DNA from: Psychrobacter sp. 4Bb
Lineage (GTDB): Bacteria > Pseudomonadota > Gammaproteobacteria > Pseudomonadales > Moraxellaceae
NCBI RefSeq assembly: GCF_002836735.1
Contig: NZ_PJAS01000051.1
Coordinates: forward strand, 186,001 to 250,000
Length of the DNA: 64,000 nucleotides
Reading direction: 5' to 3'
Both the position numbers and the translations under genes were made by a program. The notes below the pieces were generated by a model, which saw only the letters and a program-made list of their open reading frames with translations, was not told where the DNA came from and ran no database searches. The first letter of the stretch is position 1, and every line of letters starts with the position of its first letter. Shown here piece by piece: positions 56,588 to 64,000 of the stretch.

Positions 56588-59500
56588 TTACTTAGTAACT
56601 AAACCACTAAGCTCACTCATCAATACGGACAACGTTGAAAGACCGATTTGACCTTCTTCATCGTTGCTATGCAGCTCATCCAACTTATTCATCTCTGTAG
56701 TGACTGCAGCAAGCTGATCGACGTGTCTTGCTCTCCATTCACTAAATGCTTGCTTAGCATCTGGTTTTGAGAGTACCGCATCCATCAATAGACGCAAGCT
56801 GCGTGACAGCTCGTTCACTAACGCATGGCGAGCACGGCGATCCCAATAATCTTGCTGTGGTAGGCTGGCAATATTTTCCATCATCCAGTCTAACTGCAAC
56901 ACTTGATAAGCTTCAAAGTATAAGGTTGCAATCTCATCGACAGGACGCTCGTATTGCTCAGCAAGCAATGCAGCATCAAGCGCATCGACATGGTACGGTA
57001 GCATCGCAAATAGCGTAGCATCATTATCAGACAGCTCTTTCTGCATCAAGCGCTTAGTATCTTCTTGCAGATATTGTGCAAACTGCTGCTCGATAAAACC
57101 ACTTGGCTTAGTCAATTTTTCAACGCTTTCACTGAAGCGGCTAATCATATCAGCAACTTGTAAGTTTTGACCGAAGGCATTGATAAACCAAACCACACCG
57201 CGCTCCAGTGAATCACGTAGACGTAGCTCAAGGTTTAGCAGTAATGTCGCCTCAACTTGATTGTCTAGGGCTTCAAGTGCTTTCCAAGCGCGCGATACGT
57301 TGAATACATCACGGCTAATCGCATAACCACGTACGATAGTGGCTAGTGATTGATCGGTTTCTTCAAAGAGACGGAATAGCGCTTCAATACCTAAACGGTT
57401 GACTACACTGTTGGTCAAGTAAGTACTGATAATCTCGCGATGCAAACGGTGCTCAGTCATCTCATCAAAGAAGCGTGAAGCAAGCTCATCTGGGAAGTAC
57501 TTACGTAGCTCATTGATAAAGTATGGATCATCTGGTAAATCAGACAATAATAGATTGTCATAAACCCACATCTTGCCATAAGCCAAGACCACTGCCAGTT
57601 CAGGATTGGTCAGACCAGTATCCGCTTTTTGACGCTTCGCAATCTCTTCATCTGATGGCAGATACTCAATCGCACGATCCAGACGCCCTTCACTCTCTAG
57701 CATCTGAATAAAGCGCTGATGATCGCTCAGATTGGCTGCAGCACGGATATGGCTCAGCTCAATCGCTTGTGGTTGCAAGTAGTTTTGACGTAATACCAAT
57801 TCTGCTACGGTGTCAGTCATACTCTCAAGCAGCTCATTACGTTGCTTCAGCGTCATATCACCTTGCTCGACCACTTTGCCAAGTAGGATTTTGATATTGA
57901 CTTCATGGTCCGAGCAGTTCACACCGCCTGAATTGTCGATTGCATCTGTATAGATACGTCCGCCCGTTTGAGCGTATTCGATACGACCTTGCTGGGTTAG
58001 ACCTAAGTTACCACCTTCACCAACGACGGCTGCACGTAGCTCATTACCATCGATACGTAGCGAATCGTTTGCACGGTCGCCCACATCGGCATGCGTCTCG
58101 TTCGCACTTTTGACATAAGTACCGATACCACCATTCCAGATGAGATCGACAGGTGCTCGTAGTAACGCGCTGATCAAATCATTTGGTGCAAGGCTGTCTT
58201 CACTGATATCGAAGAGCGATTTCATCTCAGGGCTGATAGCGATGGTTTTGTCTTGGCGCGAGAATATCCCACCACCTTGACTGATTAATGATGCTTCATA
58301 ATCTGCCCATGAAGAGCGTGGTAGCTCAAACAAGCGTGCGCGCTCAGCGTACGAGGCTGCCGTATCTGGATTAGGATCAATAAAGATATGCAAATGGTTA
58401 AAGGCAGCAACCAGCTTGGTATGCGTTGATAGCAGCATGCCATTACCGAATACATCACCACTCATGTCACCAATACCGACAACCGTAAAGTCATCACGGT
58501 TTTGGATGTCCATACCGCGCATACGGAAGTGACGTTTGACCGACTCCCAACCACCGCGAGCTGTGATACCCATTGCTTTATGGTCATAACCTACTGAGCC
58601 ACCTGATGCAAAGGCATCATCTAGCCAGAAGTTGTACTCTGCTGCTAGCGCATTGGCTATATCAGAGAAGGTAGCTGTACCTTTGTCTGCCGCAACAACC
58701 AAGTACGGATCGTCCTCATCATGACGTACCGTGTTGGCTGGCGGGACGATGTTGCCATCTACAATATTGTCTGTGACATCAAGCATGCCGCGTAAGAATG
58801 TCTGATAACAAGCGATGCCTTCTGCTTGGAACGCCTCACGACCATCAGCCATGCTCTTGGTTTTTACAATAAATCCGCCTTTAGAACCTACAGGGACGAT
58901 TACTGCGTTTTTGACCATCTGTGCTTTGACAAGGCCAAGTACTTCAGTACGGAAATCTTCCATACGATCTGACCAGCGCAGACCACCGCGAGCGACTTTG
59001 CCGCCACGTAAGTGCACAGCTTCGACGCGTGGTGAATACACAAATATCTCAAACATTGGCTTTGGTTTAGGCAAGTTTGGAATGTCTTCTGCCAAGAACT
59101 TAAATGACAGACGATCTTTGCGTTGACCATCGCTATCGACTTGATAGAAGTTGGTACGTACCATCGCATTGATCAAGTCTAAGTACCAGCGCAAAATACG
59201 ATCTTCGTCTAGGCTATCGACATCTGCTAGCGCAGCTGTGATTTGCTCTTGAATGGTAGCAGCCTTTTCTTGACGCTCTTCTTCGCTATACTTAGGATTC
59301 ATACGTGCGTCGAACAAACTACCTAACGCCACGCTGATATCACTGTTTTTGACCACAGTTTGCTGAATATAAGCACTAGAGAATGGCGCACGTGCTTGCA
59401 GCATATAGCGAGACAATGCACGCAATACGACGACATCATAAGTATCGAGCTTGGTCGTTAGTACCAATTCATTGAATGAATCGCTTTCAACGCGACCTGC

Positions 59501-61435
59501 CCAGATTTGTTTTAGGCTGTCTTCGAACTGACCACGCACTACTTGCATATTGACTGTATCGACATGCTCTAGGGTCAACTCATACTCTTGCATCCAGATA
59601 GGCTGCTCTGGCAAGTCAAACTCATAAGTTTGTGCTGAGATAACTGACACACCAAAGTTTTCAAGTATTGGTAGCACTTTTGATAAGATAACCGGCTGCT
59701 CGCGACCGTATAGCTTTAGGTGGAGCTGGTTACGTGCATCGCCTGTTGACTGGTATAAATGCCAGAGCATCGGTTGCTCTGCGGTCAGTCCTGCCAGACG
59801 CTTTGTGTCTTCGACTGCAGTACGAGCATCAAAACGCTCTTGATAGGCAGCAGGAATATAGTTTAAGAAGCGACGATTTAAAGCATTGGCTTGTTGTTCG
59901 CCCACATTGTCGAGTAGCATTTTTTGATAATTATCATCCCATGATTGCATGAGTGCTGATAATTTGGCTTCAAGTGTAGCGATATTGACGTCATTTACTT
60001 GACCAGGTACGGTACGTACGTGGACATGCACACGAGCATGCGCAGATTCATTGAACTCAGTAGTAAACCCTGAAGACATACCGTTATAGGCATCTTTTAG
60101 GACGTTTTGTACTTTGATACGTAGCTCGGTATTGAACTTATCACGCGGGATATAGACCAAGCACGAAACAAAACGCTGATAATGGTCGATACGGCTAAAT
60201 AGACGTAAGCTCTTTTTGTCTTGTAGTTGAGTAATGCCCGAAACAATTGGATATAGCTCTTCGACGCTGGCTTGGAACAAATCATCACGCGGTAAGGTGT
60301 TAATCACATGCATCATCTTGTGATGGGCATGACCGTCACGTGGCAAGTCTGCCATCGCCATAATCTTATTGGCTTTTTCTCGCAATAGCGGTATTTGCTG
60401 TACAGTCAGCTGATAGGCTTGTGACGTAAGCAAACCGATAAAGCGGTATTCACCAATTAGGTTGCCATTGTCATCGAACTTATGAATGCCCAAAAAGTCC
60501 ATATATACTGAACGGTGTACAGGTGATACACGGCTTGATTTAGACAGCATCAACACGCGCGGCTCAGTCAATAATTGCTTTAAGCCTCTAGGCAACTGGC
60601 TAAAGCTTTCTGATAGCTTATCTTTTTCAGAACCACGTAATAGACCAAGTCCACTGTTACCAATCGCAAATAAATCTAAATCGGTCGGCTCAGAAGTCAC
60701 TTCGATAGACTGACCACCTTCCAAGCGGTATTCACGATACCCTAAGAATATAAAATGATCGTCTAAGATCCAATCTAAAAATGCTTGGATTTCTTGTTGT
60801 GAGTAAAATACTTCCGGTAGCGGCTTAGTTGAAAGCTCAGTTTTGATGTCATTCAACTGCGCACGCATCTGTTTCCAATCGCCAACGACCGTATCAAGCG
60901 TGTCAATTTTTGACATCAGCATTTGTTGCAGCGCTTCCAAGTCTTCGTTGTCTTGGTAAGCAATTTCACAATGAATCAATGACATATGTGAAGTGGCACT
61001 TTCATGTGCGCCTTCGATATGGGTGATATCACCATTGTCATCACGCTCAACACTGATAATGATGTTGTAAGTACGATGAACATCGATACCTTCAGCTTCC
61101 AGGCTCATCAAAATCGTATCAACTAAGAATGGTCTATCATAAGCTGCGATTTGAATGACAGTGTGCGAGCTGTGAAAGTGCTGCTCTTCTGCTGCTGGGT
61201 TTAGTACTGTCAGCTGCGGCTTGCTGCCGTCGTAAGCTTTGAGTAGTGTAAAGTGATGTAGCGCCATGCCCGCCAAGTCAGCATTACTAATCGCCTCTGC
61301 AGTCTCTTGATGCAGCGGCTGATAATAGCTATGAATAAAATGATCAAATAGCGATTTGTCTTTTTGTACATAACTGGTAGCAATATCGCTTATCTGGCTA
61401 ATGCGCTCTTTTGCGATACTGAGGGAGTTTGGCAT
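56588..61435 (-). CDS. NAD-specific glutamate dehydrogenase, large (180-kDa) type
   Basis: The giant enzyme oxidatively deaminates glutamate to 2-oxoglutarate with NAD+, a catabolic role. The length (1615 residues from the ATG at 61435) matches the 180-kDa class known from Streptomyces and Pseudomonas. N-terminal ACT-like regulatory domains come first, then the catalytic core (RGGLRWSDRMEDFRTEVLGLVKAQMVK split over motifs, PVGSKGGFIVKT with the catalytic lysine) and a long helical C-terminal domain. AAGGA lies 10 bases before the chosen ATG; the in-frame ATG at 61471 lacks a ribosome-binding site. It stands alone. Confidence 0.95.
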   Translation of the reverse strand: MPNSLSIAKERISQISDIATSYVQKDKSLFDHFIHSYYQPLHQETAEAISNADLAGMALHHFTLLKAYDGSKPQLTVLNPAAEEQHFHSSHTVIQIAAYDRPFLVDTILMSLEAEGIDVHRTYNIIISVERDDNGDITHIEGAHESATSHMSLIHCEIAYQDNEDLEALQQMLMSKIDTLDTVVGDWKQMRAQLNDIKTELSTKPLPEVFYSQQEIQAFLDWILDDHFIFLGYREYRLEGGQSIEVTSEPTDLDLFAIGNSGLGLLRGSEKDKLSESFSQLPRGLKQLLTEPRVLMLSKSSRVSPVHRSVYMDFLGIHKFDDNGNLIGEYRFIGLLTSQAYQLTVQQIPLLREKANKIMAMADLPRDGHAHHKMMHVINTLPRDDLFQASVEELYPIVSGITQLQDKKSLRLFSRIDHYQRFVSCLVYIPRDKFNTELRIKVQNVLKDAYNGMSSGFTTEFNESAHARVHVHVRTVPGQVNDVNIATLEAKLSALMQSWDDNYQKMLLDNVGEQQANALNRRFLNYIPAAYQERFDARTAVEDTKRLAGLTAEQPMLWHLYQSTGDARNQLHLKLYGREQPVILSKVLPILENFGVSVISAQTYEFDLPEQPIWMQEYELTLEHVDTVNMQVVRGQFEDSLKQIWAGRVESDSFNELVLTTKLDTYDVVVLRALSRYMLQARAPFSSAYIQQTVVKNSDISVALGSLFDARMNPKYSEEERQEKAATIQEQITAALADVDSLDEDRILRWYLDLINAMVRTNFYQVDSDGQRKDRLSFKFLAEDIPNLPKPKPMFEIFVYSPRVEAVHLRGGKVARGGLRWSDRMEDFRTEVLGLVKAQMVKNAVIVPVGSKGGFIVKTKSMADGREAFQAEGIACYQTFLRGMLDVTDNIVDGNIVPPANTVRHDEDDPYLVVAADKGTATFSDIANALAAEYNFWLDDAFASGGSVGYDHKAMGITARGGWESVKRHFRMRGMDIQNRDDFTVVGIGDMSGDVFGNGMLLSTHTKLVAAFNHLHIFIDPNPDTAASYAERARLFELPRSSWADYEASLISQGGGIFSRQDKTIAISPEMKSLFDISEDSLAPNDLISALLRAPVDLIWNGGIGTYVKSANETHADVGDRANDSLRIDGNELRAAVVGEGGNLGLTQQGRIEYAQTGGRIYTDAIDNSGGVNCSDHEVNIKILLGKVVEQGDMTLKQRNELLESMTDTVAELVLRQNYLQPQAIELSHIRAAANLSDHQRFIQMLESEGRLDRAIEYLPSDEEIAKRQKADTGLTNPELAVVLAYGKMWVYDNLLLSDLPDDPYFINELRKYFPDELASRFFDEMTEHRLHREIISTYLTNSVVNRLGIEALFRLFEETDQSLATIVRGYAISRDVFNVSRAWKALEALDNQVEATLLLNLELRLRDSLERGVVWFINAFGQNLQVADMISRFSESVEKLTKPSGFIEQQFAQYLQEDTKRLMQKELSDNDATLFAMLPYHVDALDAALLAEQYERPVDEIATLYFEAYQVLQLDWMMENIASLPQQDYWDRRARHALVNELSRSLRLLMDAVLSKPDAKQAFSEWRARHVDQLAAVTTEMNKLDELHSNDEEGQIGLSTLSVLMSELSGLVTK

Positions 61436-61890
61436 TTCCTGCGTCCTTTTTTTATAGATTTGGTTTAACATTTATTTATTTAAGTTTATCGATTTAGAGT
61501 GACTACTGTTACTGCATATTCATCATTGGTGCAACGGTGCAGTATTTCCATTCACGCGACTTATTTTATTTTTATAACAGTTAGAAATTTTCTCCTTTTT
61601 TGCTCTTATTTTTTATTAATATGTAGCCATCAGAATTTAATACTACCAATATAGTGAAGTGTAACGCACATAAGGCGCGAGCTAAAGTGTACAACATCAT
61701 TTCATGAATCAGCGATGTGTCGATAACCTTTACTAATGAGACAATGCATTTTTAGACATCGATATGGATGATTCGGTGCTGGCAGGCGGATACTCATGGT
61801 AATTGAAGGCGTTTTTTTGTTAGAATATGCCAACATATTTAAGAGCGTACGACTCGCTCACTATTAACTTTAATGCTAAGGGCAAAAGGT
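61436..61890. promoter_or_regulatory. Divergent promoter region between glutamate dehydrogenase and purD
   Basis: In this 455-base AT-rich gap the + strand has an extended -10 box, TGTTAGAAT (61818-61826), about 65 bases before purD. No purine riboswitch fold or PurR-like palindrome was seen, and no further gene. Confidence 0.4.
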
Positions 61891-63210
61891 ATGATGAATA
61901 TTTTGGTGGTTGGCTCAGGTGGTCGCGAACACGCATTGGCATGGCAGTGTGCAAAAGATGACAATGTAAAAAATGTCTACATCGCTCCTGGCAATGCCGG
62001 CACCGCCCTTGAGCCTAAATGCCAAAACGTTACGCTAGAGTCTACCGACGCTGACGCAGGTGAGCATAGTGCTGTTATCGCTTTTTGTCAAAATAATGAT
62101 ATCGACATGGTAATTGTCGGTCCAGAAGCGCCTTTGGTTACGGGTATTGTTGATGCTTGTCGTGAAGCAGGTATCAAAGCATGGGGCCCAACAGCATACT
62201 GTGCACAGTTAGAAGGCTCAAAAACTTTTGCTAAAGAGTTCATGGAGCAAAACAACATTCCAACCGCTGCTTATCAAGGTTTTACCGACGCAGTCGCTGC
62301 CAAAGCCTATGTCGATGAGCAAGGCGCGCCTATCGTTATCAAAGCAGATGGTCTTGCTGCAGGTAAAGGCGTCATCGTTGCTGAAACGATCGAACAAGCA
62401 CATGAAGCTATCGACGATATGTTAGCGGATAATAAGTTTGGTGATGCTGGCAGCCGCGTGGTTATCGAGCAGTTTTTACAGGGTGAAGAAGCCAGCTTTA
62501 TCTGTATGATTGATGGTGATAACATCTTGCCAATGGCAACCAGCCAAGATCACAAACGTGCTTTTGAAGGCGATACCGGTCCAAACACTGGCGGCATGGG
62601 TGCCTACTCCCCTGCTCCAGTTGTTACCAGCGATGTTCATAACAAAGTTATGCAGCAAGTGATTCAACCAGTAGTCGATGCCATGAAAAACGCAGGCCAT
62701 CCTTATACTGGATTCTTATACGCTGGTCTTATGATTGATAAGGCAGGCGACCCGTATGTCATCGAGTTTAATTGCCGTTTTGGTGATCCAGAAACGCAGC
62801 CTATTTTAATGCGTTTACAGTCATCAATGGTCGATTTGGTCGCACAAGGTTTGGTAGGTCAATTACCTAGTGAAGCAAAATGGGATGCGCGCCCTGCTCT
62901 AGGTATCGTTGTCGCATCAAAAGGCTACCCTGAAACTTCATCTAAAGGTGATGTGATTGCTGGCTTGCCAGAACTAGATCCTAACAACGACGAAGCTGTT
63001 AAAGTTTTCCATGCTGGCACGGCATTTTCTAATGATAATGATAAAGAAGTCGTCACAAACGGCGGGCGCGTCTTATGTGTGACTGCGCTAGCAGATAGTA
63101 TTTCTGATGCTCAGCAAGCAGCTTTAGCAGTCACCGCTGCTATTAGCTTCGATGGTGCGCAGTACCGCCGTGATATTGGTCATCATGCCATCACTCGCGA
63201 AAACGCTTAG
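61891..63210 (+). CDS. purD: Phosphoribosylamine-glycine ligase
   Basis: The enzyme joins glycine to phosphoribosylamine in step 2 of purine synthesis. The protein has the PurD N-terminal signature (ILVVGSGGREHALAW), the ATP-grasp domain (KADGLAAGKGV, GVIVAETIEQA) and the C-terminal motif FNCRFGDPETQ. The start at 61891 (AAGGG 8 bases upstream) gives 439 residues beginning MMNILVVG; the next codon is also ATG and could serve. It is monocistronic, with a terminator about 125 bases downstream. Confidence 0.97.
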   Translation: MMNILVVGSGGREHALAWQCAKDDNVKNVYIAPGNAGTALEPKCQNVTLESTDADAGEHSAVIAFCQNNDIDMVIVGPEAPLVTGIVDACREAGIKAWGPTAYCAQLEGSKTFAKEFMEQNNIPTAAYQGFTDAVAAKAYVDEQGAPIVIKADGLAAGKGVIVAETIEQAHEAIDDMLADNKFGDAGSRVVIEQFLQGEEASFICMIDGDNILPMATSQDHKRAFEGDTGPNTGGMGAYSPAPVVTSDVHNKVMQQVIQPVVDAMKNAGHPYTGFLYAGLMIDKAGDPYVIEFNCRFGDPETQPILMRLQSSMVDLVAQGLVGQLPSEAKWDARPALGIVVASKGYPETSSKGDVIAGLPELDPNNDEAVKVFHAGTAFSNDNDKEVVTNGGRVLCVTALADSISDAQQAALAVTAAISFDGAQYRRDIGHHAITRENA

Positions 63211-63230
63211 CAGCTAAGGCATCCTAAGAG

Positions 63231-63290
63231 ACATATTGAGTAACGTCTTGGGCAACATTTTAGATAATGCGAAGGTTTCGCTCAATATGT
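63231..63290. repeat. 10-bp inverted repeat after purD
   Basis: ACATATTGAG (63231-63240) and CTCAATATGT (63281-63290) are perfect complements separated by 40 bases, which themselves contain GCGAA/TTCGC. It could fold into a branched structure in the purD 3' region. Confidence 0.5.
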
Positions 63291-63335
63291 TTGATTAATA
63301 GTATTTCTGTATTTTATAGCTCTACATCACTATTT

Positions 63336-63366
63336 GACCTAGCATCATGCTAGGTCTTATTTTTTA
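63336..63366 (+). terminator. Intrinsic terminator of purD
   Basis: The 8-bp stem GACCTAGC/GCTAGGTC with loop ATCAT is followed by a T-rich tail. The rest of the 449-base gap before the next gene shows nothing further. Confidence 0.8.
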
Positions 63367-63659
63367 GTATCTTTTTAATACTAATCTATTGGTTATAAAT
63401 AGATTTTTCTAAGTTTTAATAACAAGTGACCTTGCTAAAAAATTCTAGCTATTTATCAATCATACTCAAACTAGTAAGCACCTATTTATCAATAGTTACC
63501 GCTAGATATTAGCTTACAAAGTAACTATCAATGGCCAGCTCAGGCTCATAAAACCAACGCGCTTTATATGATACAATTTTGTACCTGTGCATCACGTCTC
63601 CCTTGTATTGTAGGTTTCGAACCCGCAAATCAATACCAATTGGATGAATGATTATACTT

Positions 63660-64000
63660 ATGGCAAATGATACGTCTAAACCTTTTAGCAACAAGCAATC
63701 AATCGATAGCCTAAAAACCTCAGGGTTTGATCGTCGTATGTCGATTGCAAAAACTTCTTTGAATATTGGTCGTCGTTGGGCGGGTAATAGCGTGTCTGGT
63801 ATGTTCTTAAATAAAGAAGCACGTACTGCACGTAATCAGGCATTTATGGAAACTCAGGCAAATTATCTGGCATCAGAGCTGGGTAAATTGAAAGGTTCGG
63901 TCGTCAAGATTGGTCAAATGCTAGCGATTTATGGTGAGCATATACTGCCGCCAGAGATCACACGCGCTTTGCAAACCCTTAATGATGACACAGCGACATT
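63660..64000 (+). CDS. ABC1/AarF-family atypical kinase, N-terminal part
   Basis: The reading frame runs off the window end with no stop, so only the first 113 residues are seen. The segment ELGKLKGSVVKIGQMLA contains the KxGQ motif specific to the ABC1/ADCK/UbiB family, followed by LPPEITRALQTLNDD. These proteins are ATP-binding and support ubiquinone or other isoprenoid-lipid functions. The first 50 residues (basic, SIAKTSLNIGRRWAGNSV) match stand-alone ABC1 proteins better than UbiB. An in-frame ATG at 63648 is an alternative start. Confidence 0.88.
   Translation, partial: MANDTSKPFSNKQSIDSLKTSGFDRRMSIAKTSLNIGRRWAGNSVSGMFLNKEARTARNQAFMETQANYLASELGKLKGSVVKIGQMLAIYGEHILPPEITRALQTLNDDTAT

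Noticed and set aside
63611..63626. TTCGAA-containing sequence resembling a tRNA T arm
   Set aside because: The five-base stem does not pair properly and no acceptor, D or anticodon arms can be drawn around it.
1..64000. CRISPR array, rRNA operon or insertion sequence
   Set aside because: No regularly spaced repeats, no rRNA-like conserved stretches and no transposase with terminal inverted repeats were recognised by eye.

Overview
The window looks like chromosome of a cold-adapted gammaproteobacterium of the Moraxellaceae, most probably Psychrobacter. This is inferred from the AT-leaning base composition, the family make-up (two-subunit bacterioferritin, giant NAD-glutamate dehydrogenase, Anbu cluster, Sat-type ATP sulfurylase beside a sulfite reductase/DUF934 pair) and general protein resemblance; no database search was possible. 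Most genes are intact housekeeping or metabolic genes separated by clear intrinsic terminators.

Layout. 0-7.3 kb: a CatM/BenM-like LysR regulator, two unrecognised single-span membrane proteins sharing a C-terminal motif, a gamma-butyrobetaine dioxygenase-like enzyme and PEP carboxylase. 7.4-11.9 kb: an accessory patch with a tyrosine integrase, about 1.3 kb without genes, two small exported proteins and the deleted remains of a RhuM-Fic gene. 11.9-19.2 kb: an MtfA-type peptidase, an autotransporter carrying an Iap-like M28 aminopeptidase, a TetR repressor with two operator palindromes facing a flavoprotein/DUF2855 operon, and an SGNH esterase lipoprotein. 19.4-23.4 kb: the Anbu cluster (ATP-grasp/alpha-E fusion, transglutaminase, Anbu protease). 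23.5-34.1 kb: a UvrA paralogue, a DUF819 membrane protein, an RGG-tailed DEAD-box helicase with a long leader, a DUF1176 protein, a YghU-type GST and a DHA2 MFS exporter. 34.3-36.6 kb: iron storage (two complementary bacterioferritin subunits, bfd, Fur-box candidates) and an ArsR regulator. 36.8-50.7 kb: sulfate assimilation. 50.9-64 kb: sbcD-sbcC, NAD-glutamate dehydrogenase, purD and the start of an ABC1-family kinase gene.

The sulfur genes form one pathway. Two tandem sulfate-binding lipoproteins feed CysT/CysW/CysA. Sat activates sulfate to APS, CysH reduces the activated sulfate, the siroheme sulfite reductase with DUF934 makes sulfide, and CysG makes the siroheme. No APS kinase (cysC) is present here, although CysH has the single cysteine typical of PAPS reductases.

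The least explained items are the shared A-[IV]-[ST]-x2-DF-[RK]-x-E motif of the two membrane proteins near 1.3-2.9 kb, the TetR-controlled flavoprotein/DUF2855 operon, the Iap-like autotransporter and the integrase-linked empty stretch. No CRISPR array, rRNA, tRNA or insertion sequence was recognised. I did not find a clearly new multi-gene defence or mobile system.
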